Shown here: positions 19,315 to 30,124 of the stretch, piece after piece
Position numbering within the stretch: the stretch's first letter is position 1
Layout: every line of letters begins with the position of its first letter
Assembly (NCBI GenBank): GCA_039621445.1
Contig: CP154957.1
Location: forward strand, 19,298,714-19,362,713
Origin: Euglena gracilis
Lineage: Eukaryota > Euglenida > Euglenophyceae > Euglenales
Direction: 5' to 3'
DNA length: 64,000 nucleotides
Notes under the pieces: generated by a model
Databases searched by the model: none
The model's input: only the letters and a program-made list of their open reading frames with translations
What the model was told of the DNA's origin: nothing
Translations under genes and position numbers: made by a program

Positions 19315-20952
19315 GTGCAAACCCAGGTTACCCCCCAGGGTGAGAACCCCAAAAAGAGAAAGGCTGATGCTTTGCAGTTGCTCCAGATGGTGTGTAAAAC
19401 TTATCTTTTGCCAGTGAAGGTTTATGGAAAGGAAATTCAAGCCATTTTGGACACTGGGGCCACCATCACTGCAGTTTCTAAGAAATGTGTTCCTGAAAAT
19501 AAAATTCAGCGGAGTGCTGCGGTACCCCTGCAGATCGGCAACGGTGAGTACATTTTTTCTGAAGGAGTGTGTGAGGTGAGCCTGGAGTTGGGACGAAAAA
19601 TTCTAAAGCTTAAAGCGGTTGTTGTTGAAACAAATGCCTTCGAGGCAGTTTTGGGGACTGACTTTACTGAAAGTGAATTTTTTGGTGGGTTGCTGACCAG
19701 ACCCCCCAGAATCATCATTGATGGTGAGGAGTTTTTACTTCAGAGCCATGATGGGGACCACACCATCAAAATAATTTTCAGACTTTTCAAGACAGAAAGC
19801 TACACTTTGGTGAAGCCAGTGAAGACAAAAGCTTTGGATGAATTGAAGTTTTCTGAGGGTCAGATTTGCATTGATCTTTTTGCAAACCACCTGAACCACA
19901 CCCAGTCTTTGTACATGACAAAAGGGAATTCAGCCTACAGGTATTCATGGGAAAGGTTGTTGTGTGACATTGGTGCTTCCAAGTTTCTGTGGGCAAACCC
20001 CCCCTTCAGCCAACTAAGCAAAGTGGTGACAAAGTTGTGCATTGAAGAAACAAAAATGGTCCTGGTACACCCAGACTGGGTGGACCAGTACTGGTCCCCC
20101 CTGCTGGAAAGGGTGACTGTGGCCAGGGTGAAAATTTCAAGTGGGGTTCCCTTGTTTGTGGGTGACAGGTGCAAAAAGGTGCTGCCCTCCCCCCTGTGGA
20201 ACACTTTTGTGAGTGTGGTGGACACTGTGCAATTCAAAGTGGATTTTGAGCTTTTGGACCCCAAAATTGTCAGTTGGCTCAGAAAAGTTTCAAGGAATTG
20301 GAGTTTGGATGAACTGAGAGGTGAGATCAGGAAGTACCCCACAGTGGATGATGGAATTCAAGTGGATTTCCCAGATCTTCCTGATGTTCCCCCCCTGCAG
20401 CAGGCACCCCAGCCTGCCAGTCCACCTGCAGACAAGCAAGTTTTTGAAAGTCCCAGTTTTCCTTTGGAGAATGTTCCCCCCAAGGAATCAGATGAAAAGG
20501 TGAAAGAATGGTTGGACAATGTGGTGGTGTTTGAACCAATGAATGAGCATGAAAACATCAATTTTTTGGCTGAGTTGACCAAGGACATTGAAAGTGAGCT
20601 GAGTCTTTTTCAGGAGGTGAGAAAAGATGTGGAGGTGATGTTTTTTCAGCTGGCCCAGCCTGTGGAAGATGTTCAGTTTGCAAAACCTGTGAAAACTCCC
20701 AAGGCAACAATCAAGATGGATGAACTCAAAAGCATTTCCCAAGTTTTGCATGAAAAGATTTGGACTTTGGAGGCCCAGAAAAAGGCTGATGAAAAAAGCA
20801 GCAAATTGTTTACTGAGAATCTGAGTGGAGAGTTTGAAAAAGAAGTTGAGAAATTCAGAGACCACCCCAGGTTGTATGAGCTTTTGGTGAAATTTTCTGA
20901 TGTTTTTGGACCATTGCCCACAATTTCTGAGTCTTCCCCCTGCCTGTTTTGA
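19315..20952 (+). CDS. pol: Protease plus DIRS-type adenine-methyltransferase-like module of element A
   Basis: The frame is continuous with gag upstream. An aspartic protease motif (AILDTGATITAVS; DTG at residues 46-48) is followed at about residues 183-265 by DLFANHLN..FLWANPPFSQL..MVLVHPDW..YW, matching the DLFA/NPPF/P-W module that DIRS elements carry between RNase H and recombinase and that is related to Dam-type adenine methyltransferases. Catalytic competence is unknown. A Glu/Lys-rich linker follows to residue 545. The frame ends at SSPCLF, where a C5 run near 20,936 shifts into the RT frame, so this and the next ORF were probably one polyprotein. Confidence 0.85.
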   Translation: MQTQVTPQGENPKKRKADALQLLQMVCKTYLLPVKVYGKEIQAILDTGATITAVSKKCVPENKIQRSAAVPLQIGNGEYIFSEGVCEVSLELGRKILKLKAVVVETNAFEAVLGTDFTESEFFGGLLTRPPRIIIDGEEFLLQSHDGDHTIKIIFRLFKTESYTLVKPVKTKALDELKFSEGQICIDLFANHLNHTQSLYMTKGNSAYRYSWERLLCDIGASKFLWANPPFSQLSKVVTKLCIEETKMVLVHPDWVDQYWSPLLERVTVARVKISSGVPLFVGDRCKKVLPSPLWNTFVSVVDTVQFKVDFELLDPKIVSWLRKVSRNWSLDELRGEIRKYPTVDDGIQVDFPDLPDVPPLQQAPQPASPPADKQVFESPSFPLENVPPKESDEKVKEWLDNVVVFEPMNEHENINFLAELTKDIESELSLFQEVRKDVEVMFFQLAQPVEDVQFAKPVKTPKATIKMDELKSISQVLHEKIWTLEAQKKADEKSSKLFTENLSGEFEKEVEKFRDHPRLYELLVKFSDVFGPLPTISESSPCLF

Positions 20953-23417
20953 TGGACATTGAGCTAAAGCCTGAATGGGAAGGCGAACCCCTAAGGCAAA
21001 AGTGTTGGCCCATGCCCCAGGAGGATGAAAAAGAAATTGACCTTCAGTGTGAAGAATTGCTAAAGTCAGGGTTGATTGAGCAATTCCCAGTTGGTGAAAT
21101 CCCCCAGGTGTGCAGCCCAACGTTTTTGGTGGACAAAAAAGGGTCAAGTACCAGAAGGATGGTCATCCATTATGGAAAATTGAATGCCAGAAGCAAGGCA
21201 CATGCAGGTTATTTGCCAAGCATGGAGGTTTTGATTGAAAGTTTGGCCAAATGTCGGTGGAAAAGTACCCTGGACATGAGGAGTGGGTATTGGCAAATCC
21301 CAATCACAACAAGAGCAGCAAATTTGTCTGCATTTTGCATTCCCTCTGGGAGGTGTTTTCGTCCCAAAAGAATGATGTTTGGCCTAAGTAATGCACCGGG
21401 TAGTTTTCAGGAGCTGATGGAAATTCTAACCTCCCAATGCAAAACGGATTTGAGGGTGAGAGAGATTTTGAAGGATGGACACCTGGCTTCTTTTTTTGAT
21501 GACACAGGGGTTGGTGCAAACTCTGAGGAGGATCATTTGTATCTTTTGGAAAAGTGGTTTGAAGTTTGCAGAAAGAACCAAGTGAGAATCAAATTGAGCA
21601 AATGTTCCTTTCTGAATCAGTCCATTGACTATTTGGGTTTCTCGTTGGGATGGGGAATGTGGCAGGCAAACAAAAGAAACATTGAACCAATTCTGAGTTT
21701 TCGAGTTCAGAATCAAAGGGATTTGAGGCGAATTTTGGGAGCCATGAATTTCTACCGCAGACACGTGAAAGGTTTTACTTTTGACTCAGCCCCGCTCACA
21801 GATCTTCTGAAAAAGAATGTGAAATGGAGGTGGACTGAAAAGGAGGAGAGTTGTTTGAATGCATTGAAAAGGAAATTGTCTTCTCTTGATGTTTTGGGTA
21901 CCCCCAGGAGTTCAGGAGAGATTGTTTTGGTGACTGACAGTTCGGATTTGGGAGGTGGTTCAGCATTGTTTCAGTGGCAAACCCTCCAACAAACACAAAT
22001 TCCTGAGAATTTTCGAACAAGTGGTGTGAAGGTGGATGGGACCCTGAAAAACAACTACCCCAGTGAAATGAGGTTGGTGCCCTTGGGCCACTACAACTGG
22101 AAATGGAGTGAGGCAAGAAAAAAATACACTACCTGGGAAAAGGAAATTTTGAGTGGTGTGCTGACCATTGCTTCACAAACAAGGATTTTGCAAAATCTGC
22201 CAATTGTGTGGATGACAGACAATGAGGCAGCCACCTCTTTCCTGAAGGGTGAACCCCCCCTCAACAAAAGACTGAGAAGGATGTATGTGTTTTTGCACCA
22301 GTTCAAACTGAATATCGTTCATGTGGCAGGTTGCAAAAATGAATTGTGTGATTTTTTGTCTCGTGCTGATTTTGAGAACAAATTTGAAATTCATTTTGAG
22401 GAAGAAGCAAGGAACGCTTTTCAGAAAATGGATGTGCAGCTTGACCTGTTTTTGCAGAAGATTTTCAGTTTGTCCCACAGAGTGCAAGTGTCAGAAAAGG
22501 ATTATTTGAATTCAGAGCTGAAGGATTTTTGGGAAAAAGTGGAGGTTTCAAAACCCTGTTTCATTGACAATGAGTTTTGGTTCAGATCTGCCAAGGCCAT
22601 GTATTGTGAAGGAAAGTTGGTTGTTCCATCTCATTTGTTGAAAGTTTGTTTGGATGAATGTCACAAGGCAAGCAACCATGTTGGTGCTGAAAGGACATTG
22701 TTGTTCTTTTTGAGCCATTTTCAGTCCAAGGTTTCCAAGAAAGAAATGTTGGAAATTTTCAGGGCCATTGTGATGACATGTGAAATTTGCACCCTTTCAA
22801 AACAAAACCGCCCCAGTGACCGTGGAAAGGTGGGTTCTTTACCGATTCCAACAGTGAGCAATGAAGTTTTGTGTTTGGATTTTGTGCAAATGGACCCCTA
22901 CAATGGTTTTGACTATGTGCTGACTTTGGTCGACAATTTGTCCCATTTTTGCCAATTCATCCCCACACAGAAAACGGTAACCGGAGAAGGTGTTTTGAGG
23001 CTTATTTTGGACCGGTGGATTTCTGTTTTTGGAAAACCGTCTGTTGTGAGGTCTGACAACGACGTGCGATTCAGACAGCCCAGTGGTTTTTACCAGACAG
23101 CCCTGAAAGCTCTCGACGTGAAATTATCGTTTTCTCTGCCCCGGAACCCCCGACCAAACGGTTTGGTTGAAAATGTCAATAAAATGTTCTTGCAGAATAT
23201 GCGAGCATTGAGTCTGTCTTCCAAGGACAAAAATTGGGTGCAGCTGATCCCGTATTGCACATTTTTGATGAATTCGCAGATTTCCCCCACAACAATGTTG
23301 TCGCCCCATGAAATGTTTTTGGGCAGACCAGCTTGGAGGTTGGAATTACCCCCAGAACCGGTGACAAATCCAGAAACCCATTCTTGGCTTTTGACCCAGA
23401 TGGAAATTAAAGAATGA
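20949..23417 (+). CDS. pol: Reverse transcriptase - RNase H - integrase of element A
   Basis: 822 codons. RT has FPLPV (just upstream), FLVDKKG, STLDMRSGYWQI, FGLSNAPGSFQ and catalytic FFDD (residues 182-185, with Phe for the usual Tyr). RNase H acidic residues are D330, E399, D424 and D468. Integrase has an HHCC finger (H572, H577, C611, C614) and a DDE triad (D644, D703, E741). The frame ends at a TGA (23,415-23,417), yet the same frame continues with ASQRLKELRKKDFE, a normal integrase continuation, so the stop looks mutational. Confidence 0.93.
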   Translation: MMDIELKPEWEGEPLRQKCWPMPQEDEKEIDLQCEELLKSGLIEQFPVGEIPQVCSPTFLVDKKGSSTRRMVIHYGKLNARSKAHAGYLPSMEVLIESLAKCRWKSTLDMRSGYWQIPITTRAANLSAFCIPSGRCFRPKRMMFGLSNAPGSFQELMEILTSQCKTDLRVREILKDGHLASFFDDTGVGANSEEDHLYLLEKWFEVCRKNQVRIKLSKCSFLNQSIDYLGFSLGWGMWQANKRNIEPILSFRVQNQRDLRRILGAMNFYRRHVKGFTFDSAPLTDLLKKNVKWRWTEKEESCLNALKRKLSSLDVLGTPRSSGEIVLVTDSSDLGGGSALFQWQTLQQTQIPENFRTSGVKVDGTLKNNYPSEMRLVPLGHYNWKWSEARKKYTTWEKEILSGVLTIASQTRILQNLPIVWMTDNEAATSFLKGEPPLNKRLRRMYVFLHQFKLNIVHVAGCKNELCDFLSRADFENKFEIHFEEEARNAFQKMDVQLDLFLQKIFSLSHRVQVSEKDYLNSELKDFWEKVEVSKPCFIDNEFWFRSAKAMYCEGKLVVPSHLLKVCLDECHKASNHVGAERTLLFFLSHFQSKVSKKEMLEIFRAIVMTCEICTLSKQNRPSDRGKVGSLPIPTVSNEVLCLDFVQMDPYNGFDYVLTLVDNLSHFCQFIPTQKTVTGEGVLRLILDRWISVFGKPSVVRSDNDVRFRQPSGFYQTALKALDVKLSFSLPRNPRPNGLVENVNKMFLQNMRALSLSSKDKNWVQLIPYCTFLMNSQISPTTMLSPHEMFLGRPAWRLELPPEPVTNPETHSWLLTQMEIKE

Positions 23418-24100
23418 GCTTCCCAGAGATTGAAAGAATTGAGGAAAAAAGATTTTGAGAGTGCCAACAAAGGGAGGGTACCAGCAAAAATTGAAGAAGA
23501 TGACTATGTTTTGGTGCAGAACAAAAGATGGCCAAACAAATCATGGCCCAAGCTTTCCCCCCCCCCCCTGGCAAGGACCTTTTCGGGTTCTCAAATTGAG
23601 GTTCAATTCAGTGCAAATTGCAAGCAGTCCATCTTTGGGAGGGGTCATTGATGTCTCTTTGGGTTTGTGCAAAAAGTGGGAGGTTGCTTTGCATGAAGAA
23701 AGCCTTTTGGAAGAAGACCCAGACCTTTTGACCGGTGAAGCGGTTGAGGGAGACCCAGTGGAGGGTAACACCCCCATGCCAGACCAGGGAGGGGACCACC
23801 CCCTTCAGATGTCAGAAGAAGAACAAGCACAATTGGGTTTTTACAATGTTTACAAGATTTTGAAGCACAAGTACCAAGGGGGATGGAAATTTTTGGTTTG
23901 GTGGGATAATTTTCCGGCAAGCAGCAGTACATGGGAGCCTGTGGCTTCCTTTGTGCAACCAGGAGGCAGAATGAATGAGGTTTTCAAGAATTATTGTGTG
24001 GATCACAATTTACAATCGATCCTACGCCAGGCACTCAGAATGTTTTGCGACGTTTCAGAATGTGAATGGGGGTTGGCATCTCAAGAGACAGCCTGGCCTC
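23418..24100 (+). CDS. pol: Integrase C-terminus and chromodomain of element A, broken off by element B
   Basis: After the TGA at 23,415 the frame runs to a C10 run (about 23,560-23,570), then shifts to a frame with a chromodomain, YNVYKILKHKYQGGWKFLVW and STWEPVASF (about 23,840-23,960). Chromodomains target chromovirus integration to marked chromatin. The frame runs into B's LTR at 24,101. Past B the same reading frame stays open from 36,204 to a TGA at 36,335, so the protein once had roughly another 45 residues. Confidence 0.82.
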
Positions 24101-24756
24101 TGTCCACCCCGGGAGCCCCCCCTGCGGGTGTCGGACCGAAAACCCCAGCCCCCCGGCCGGCTGCCTCCTGCCCGTCACCCACCCCTGGGGCTGCCGTTCC
24201 CTGGCCAGGGCCCAGTGTTTTTCCGGGTGGTGGAGGGCTCAGGCCACCCCCCGTTTCGCCCACTGGTGTACCCCCCGACCAGAGGGGGGTGCGTAGGATC
24301 GAATTGGCTTTTTCCCAACAATCTTGGATAAAATCAAAATTCCTTTCATTCAAAAATGTTGTACCAAATTTCAGTCCCCATGAAGCCATCTCACTCCCTC
24401 TTTCTTCCGGCATGCAAAAAATTGGGAATGGGTAAGGGTGGTGTTTTGTTCACTGAAATGGAGGTCAAAAAGCAACAATGGCACACCGTGAATGAGGAAA
24501 GGTGGGACCTGACCTTTGAACTTGAAATTCTCAAAAATGACAATTCTTCAATGAAACAATTCTTGAGGACTTCAATTCTCAAATGTGTGGAACAAAGAAA
24601 CCCACAAAAGTCTGCGGAAGCAAATTGTGTTAAATTAGAACCTCAAATTAGGCTTTTCCTATAGATCGCGCGTTCTGCGCGGAATGAAAAATTCCGTGTT
24701 TTCAAAAGCTTCCGCCCTGCCATTTTTGACTGTCGGACGCCCCCCGACAGTCGACA
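24101..24756 (-). repeat. 3' LTR of element B
   Basis: Starts TGTCCACCCC and ends CAGTCGACA on the plus strand; the 656-bp partner is at 35,544. Directly inside it a minus-strand purine tract (AAGGGAGGGGG, 24,767-24,757) is the expected plus-strand primer. Confidence 0.95.
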
Positions 24757-26315
24757 CCCCCTCCCTTGCGACATTAGTCGGACCCTCATAAAATGAAAAT
24801 TGAATAAAAAAAAGCGAAGAAATGAAAAAAATCAGAATGAAATGAATGCAAATGCGAATCCTTCACCAATGTCTTGAGAAAGAGAATGATGAAACGCCTA
24901 TGCCCCTCGATTAGTGTTACCTTGCCACAAAAACAAGGCACACGGCACCACACTCAGCGGCTCCAAAAAAAATGTGAAAACATCCCCTTAAAAATTCCAA
25001 GCGCCCCCCCCCCCACAGGTTGGGGGCATAAAAACGCGACGAGAAAAATTGCCATGAATTCTGTGAATGTCATTCAAAATTGAAAGAAAATTCAGCTAGC
25101 ACCCCCCCCCCCGATTAAAAAAAAATCGTGGGGAGAGTTCTGACTTTTTGCACCCCGGAGGGAAAATGTTGGAGGGAAAATTTGGTGCCCCCCCCCCAAC
25201 AATTCGGCTTGACCGCTTGGGGAGAGTTCGGACAGCCCCCCCCCCGGTGCTTGTGACTTACTTTCTCATGGCTCACCAAAAAACTCGAATTCTTGGATTG
25301 GACGTTCTCTTGCACTACACAATCTTGGTGGACATCCGAAATGCAACCAACCCTCCATGAATGAAATCCGGCTCAAATCCGGTGAAATTCACTTAAAAAA
25401 TAACCATTCACAGGGTCGTCGCGTGGTGTATCATACATCAACTGAAAAATCAGGCGATCTCCATTCCACAATCCTTTGGACACGGGCATGGGAATGGGCG
25501 CCCCCCCCCCCCTTCGACCGAAACACGTTTGGAGGGAGCTCACCCAAAAATCGGAGAAAATTCAGCCCCCCCCCCCCGCATCCACGGAGAAGGTGAGGCT
25601 TCTTCCCCCTTGCAACATCCACCAATGACTCGGGATCCAAACAAATCATCAAAACTCCAAACATTCTGGGCCGCTCTCCTACAGGGGCTATGGCTCGACA
25701 TTGAGAAAAAATCTAAATCCTTCGGTCCCCCTTTCCATTCACGGTATGGGAAGGTGAGGTCAGGTTGGGGTGAGGAATATAGGCAGTGGGGTTCGGGGCT
25801 CGGGTAGCGGGTGATGGGGCTGGGCTATGGACAAATTGGGTGGTGGTGTATTCGGTTGGTTGGGTCAAAAGGCTTCATCTCCTCGTGTCATCTCCTCATC
25901 TCGTCTCCTCGTCTCGTCTCCTTGTCTCGTCTCCTTGCTTGCGTAGGATGCTCGCCTCCTTCCTGCGGTGGTGCGCTCGCACTTTTCCCTTGGGGCTCCC
26001 TTGGGTGTGCTTGGAGCCTCCAAGTCCTCAAAACCTGTGAGAGCAAAGCGAAAGAGAAGAGCAAGCACAAAATATGCATGGAGAGAGAAGGAGAGAGAGA
26101 GAGAGAGAAAGATCAAATTCATCACATGCTCGAAAAATCAAAACATATGAGAATCATGGAGTCAAAAACAAAAGGTATGCTGCACATAAGCAATGCACAA
26201 GCACACAAACAACTCGCCGAAACAGCACTTGGCCCAACTCAAAGCAAGAGCCTCAAACATTTGGGCTCCCCGATCCAAAAAAAAAGCAAAATGGACCGAG
26301 CCTTCAACTTTCGGC
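24757..26315 (-). other. 3' untranslated region of element B
   Basis: About 1.5 kb without a supportable ORF between the chromodomain stop and the purine tract. Contains C runs, a CTCGTCTC repeat (about 25,880-25,945) and a GAGA run (26,085-26,110). Confidence 0.7.
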
Positions 26316-27780
26316 TCACTGGGGTTTCAAAGATTTTTTCAATTCCGACATCAAATCGACCCCAAGATTTTTCTTTGTGCAATACCTCACCAACTCCTCA
26401 CTAAATAGTTGTATGAAATTCCCCACCGGCTCCCAGGTTTCCTCCCCCTCGTTGTAACCAACCCATTTCGTGAGGAATTCCCAGGTTTCCCACCTTCTTT
26501 CGGTGGTTCAGAATTTTTTCAACTTCCCACTCATCAGTCATTGCTTCCTCTTCTTTTTCGGTCCTCTTGAAAAAGAACAAAGGCACCCCCTCACCAAAAA
26601 CTTCAGGCTCTTTGTATTCCTTAAGGAAACTACGATGAACCTTCATTTCCATCCCGGGTTTAATTTCAACAATGTAACTCCTCTCCCCCTCCCGGGCTTT
26701 AATAATCCCAGGTCCAATCCATCTGGAATCCAATTTTTCTCCGGATCCTTCGGGTCTCCTATACCACACTTGGGTTCCCAATTTTAAGGGTACCAACTCC
26801 CTCCTCCCTTGGTTGACCCAACTCGCTTGAACCCAATGTGCGTGGTTGAGAACCTTAGCAACTTTCTCATCCACCTCCTTTATTCGGCGAAAGAAACTTT
26901 GAGCGTCCTCACACTCCTTTGGTGTTTGATAGGGTATTCCCCCAATGGGTCTATCCCTTCCAAACAAAATTTCGTAAGGACTAAAACCACTCTCCCCCTT
27001 GGTGTCATGAATGCGATCCAAAACTTGGGGAAGTGCTTCCACCCAATTCATTTTTTTCTCCACAAACAACTTTCGGAGGATTTCCATAATTTGTTGGCCG
27101 GCTCTCTCCACCCTCCCATTTGCTTGGTGGTGGTAAGCTTGGGAAAATGCTTGCCGAATTCCCATGAGCGAACACATGGTTTGCCACCATGTGTTGACAA
27201 AATGGCTCCCTTGGTCACTTGAAATTATTGACGGGACTCCAAAGGGTTTCCATTGAGCTTTAAGCATTTCCTTGGCCAATTTTGCACCCGTTAATCCTTT
27301 ATCAAAACACGGTATGGCTACAATCCAACCGGAATGTCGGTCCACGCAAACAGCCATTGTGTTGTACTCCCCCCCCTCGTACAACACCTTCGGCATTTTG
27401 AAAAGATCGATAGCCACACTTACCATGGGTGCGGGTGGTATGGGTGTTGAGTCAATGGGTCCTTTCAATATCTCCCCCCTCGAGCTTGCTTGACATGTTG
27501 TGCAATTTTTGCTACAACTGTCCGTGAAAACTTTCGCCTTCTTTTCATCAGCCCATGCATACCTCAAATTGACGTGCCTCCACACCTTTTCCGGACCAAC
27601 GTGTCCAAGAAATTTGTGGTTTTCAAGGATGATCATTTCTTGAAAACTTAGTGGAATGCACAACTTCTCCTCTCGAAACATTTGGTTTTTGTGGACTTTC
27701 ACCCCCTTGGCCCACTCACCATTTTCTTTTGTTGCTTGCCAAATCTTTTTCCACGTGGGACACAAAGTGTATGCAACCAC
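26316..27780 (-). CDS. pol: Integrase and chromodomain of element B
   Basis: Frame 27,780-26,401 carries a zinc finger (HKFLGHVG..CTTC), then the DDE core: D of VAIDLFKM, D of SSDQGSHF, E of GRVERAGQQ. The C-terminal frame EEAMTDEWEVEKILNHRKKV begins a chromodomain whose second half (FLTKWVGYNEGEETWEPVG) lies in another frame and ends at a TGA (26,318-26,316). The shift is near short G/C runs at about 26,480-26,490. Upstream it overlaps the RT frame, another single-base shift, so one polyprotein is the likely original state. Confidence 0.9.
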
Positions 27781-30124
27781 ACCATCTTGCTCCCAAACCG
27801 ATTTGTTCCTTAGGGGTTACACTTGGAGTTGGCGCGGCCGCACCCTCTCCCGTTCCCCCCCTCGGCAACTCATTGGATGAAAGCTTTGGGTTGGTCACCA
27901 AATTACCCGCGGGGTCCACTCCATCCCAAAAAGAGACTCTCAACTTTTTATTCTTTTTCCCCTTTGACCTGGGCCCTTGTGAGTGTGTGTCAACGGTGGT
28001 GTCTATGCCTCCCGGATTTACTACACCCTCGGTTCCCTTCTCTTGCATGCTATCCATAGAATCTTTTGGTTCCACCAATTTCCCGCTACGGGTTATCACC
28101 CCTCTAATCCACGTGTTACGGTTGTTGGGCTGATTTTTCACTCTAATCCACAAACAATTTCTTTCGTCTTCCCTTTCCTCTCTTATGAGTTCCTCCATTT
28201 CTTCCTTATCCTCGGCTGAACCGTGTTTGCTTACGTCCCTTAATGCTTGTGAGGCCGGGTAAGCCCACCGACTCAAAATGTCGGCAATTGTATTTTCTTT
28301 ACCCGGTATGTACCCCACCGTCAAATCATATTTTGAAAAAATCTGGTGCCATCGTGCCCTCCTACCCACCGGACCACTGGGGGTATCGAGCACCTCTTTT
28401 GACCATGCCTCCAAACTTTGGTGGTCGGTCAACACCAAAACGGGTTGAAGACCGATCCAACTTTCCCATTTTTGGAGAGCCAAAATTATGGCATAAGTCT
28501 CCAACTCCCGGGGGGTCCATTTCCTTTGCCCCACGGTAAGTTTTCGGGACATGAAGGCAATAGGCACCGTTTTCTTATCCATCACGTCTTGGGGTGTGGG
28601 CTTACCCTTTCCTTCCTTAAGTTGTTCTAGTGTAGCCCCCACGGCGTACCCACTTGCATCTACCCTTAATACAAAGGGTTTATCGGGGTCCACACGTTGA
28701 AGGATTAAGCCCGAACACAAACGCTTCTTCAACTCTTCAAACGCTTGGAGATCCCCCTCCCCAAATTCAACTCTTTTTTTGCTTCCTTTTTTACCAACAT
28801 CCCTAGGCACCTTCAATTTGTCTTGCAAGGGTGCGGCAATTTGAGCATACATATGGATGTATGCATTGTAGTAGTTGGTAAAACCAAGAAAAGCTCTTAA
28901 TGCCGTTATGGTTGTGGGAACCTCCCATTTCTCAATGGCACGAAGTTTGCCCGGTGCTGGCCATCGGGCACCATGACCCAAAATTTGGCCACAAAACTCC
29001 ACTTCTTCGATGAACAATTTTGCCTTTTTGGGGTCCACCACAAAAAATTCTTTGGCCAACAAATCCAAAACTCGGCACAAATCCCGTTTGTGTGCCTCTA
29101 GGAGGTCTTCCCCCTCCCCAACGGTTGTCCCCACCAAAATATCATCTATGTATGGGGTTGCTATGTCCCTTACGGGTGCTAGCCTCTCATCCATCATTTG
29201 TTGAAATTGTTGTGAGGCGTTAGTTAACCCCATTACATTGACCCTCCATTGGTAGAGACCCTTTGGTGTGAAGGAGCAAGTTATTGGCCGGCTATCCGGG
29301 TGAAGCGGTTGTTGGTGGAATGCTTGTTTTAAGTCCAAAATGGAGAACATTTGGTTGCCACCATGCTTCACCAGGATATCCTCGATTTTCGGAAGAGGGT
29401 AGTTGCACCTACGGGTTTGGCTATTGGGTCCCCTCATGTCAACAACCCCCCTCCAAGGAAAATCGGGAGACTTTTTGGGCACGGGGAAAGTTTGTGAGAG
29501 CCATTCTGAATTTTTTGTTGTGGCTGGCTCGATGAATTTCATATCGATCCAATCTTGAGTGATTTTTTCCAAAGCTTCTTTTCGTTCCCCGTGCATGAAG
29601 AATGGTTTTTGTCGAGTTGGTGTTGCTCCTTCCTTCAAAGGTATAAAAGCATACCCATAGGGTCCCCTTACGGGTGGGTCCGGGTATACCGTTGACCTAA
29701 AAACCGTTCCTTCATACTTTTGTTGAATTTCCTCCCTTAATAGCCTTAACTTGCCTTCATCCTCATCTTCCTCCTCTTCATTATTTGCATCCCCCCCCTC
29801 CCTTGCAATTATCATCCGTCGGATGTGCTGGGGGGTTGCTTCGGACACGTTCAAATTTTTGTGCAAAAAATTCAAGGTTCGGTCATCCAAAAAGCCACTT
29901 CTTTGATCAAACCCACTCAAAGGTAGTTGGAAACCGAATTTGTGCAAAGGGGGCCGTGCCCCCCTCTTGGGGCAAACTTTTTGAAGTGTTTGAGTGTCGC
30001 CGTTTTCTGAAATCACGCACACCAAACAAAAATGTGAGCTCGGGGGTTTCCAAAACCAAAGCTCGGTGATGTGGAAAAACTCCAAGTTTTGCTTGGGCAA
30101 GCCATGGGAATGACAAAATGGCAT
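27716..30124 (-). CDS. pol: Reverse transcriptase - RNase H of element B
   Basis: 802 codons. RT motifs: SQTFPVPKK (209-217), GVVDMRGPN, SILDLKQAFHQQPL, MGLTNASQQFQQ and catalytic YIDD (325-328). RNase H: VDASGYAVGA (D489), the TPRELETYA acid, LTDHQS (D567) and ENTIADILSR. The first ~50 codons of the open frame are out-of-frame sequence of the protease ORF; true homology starts about residue 50, beside a G6 run (about 29,960) that marks the frame change. Confidence 0.95.
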   Translation of the reverse strand: MPFCHSHGLPKQNLEFFHITELWFWKPPSSHFCLVCVISENGDTQTLQKVCPKRGARPPLHKFGFQLPLSGFDQRSGFLDDRTLNFLHKNLNVSEATPQHIRRMIIAREGGDANNEEEEDEDEGKLRLLREEIQQKYEGTVFRSTVYPDPPVRGPYGYAFIPLKEGATPTRQKPFFMHGERKEALEKITQDWIDMKFIEPATTKNSEWLSQTFPVPKKSPDFPWRGVVDMRGPNSQTRRCNYPLPKIEDILVKHGGNQMFSILDLKQAFHQQPLHPDSRPITCSFTPKGLYQWRVNVMGLTNASQQFQQMMDERLAPVRDIATPYIDDILVGTTVGEGEDLLEAHKRDLCRVLDLLAKEFFVVDPKKAKLFIEEVEFCGQILGHGARWPAPGKLRAIEKWEVPTTITALRAFLGFTNYYNAYIHMYAQIAAPLQDKLKVPRDVGKKGSKKRVEFGEGDLQAFEELKKRLCSGLILQRVDPDKPFVLRVDASGYAVGATLEQLKEGKGKPTPQDVMDKKTVPIAFMSRKLTVGQRKWTPRELETYAIILALQKWESWIGLQPVLVLTDHQSLEAWSKEVLDTPSGPVGRRARWHQIFSKYDLTVGYIPGKENTIADILSRWAYPASQALRDVSKHGSAEDKEEMEELIREEREDERNCLWIRVKNQPNNRNTWIRGVITRSGKLVEPKDSMDSMQEKGTEGVVNPGGIDTTVDTHSQGPRSKGKKNKKLRVSFWDGVDPAGNLVTNPKLSSNELPRGGTGEGAAAPTPSVTPKEQIGLGARWCGCIHFVSHVEKDLASNKRKW

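Noticed and set aside
20488-21147. Long minus-strand frames opposite element A's pol
   Set aside because: They are antisense shadows of the RT and linker coding sequence with no domain of their own.
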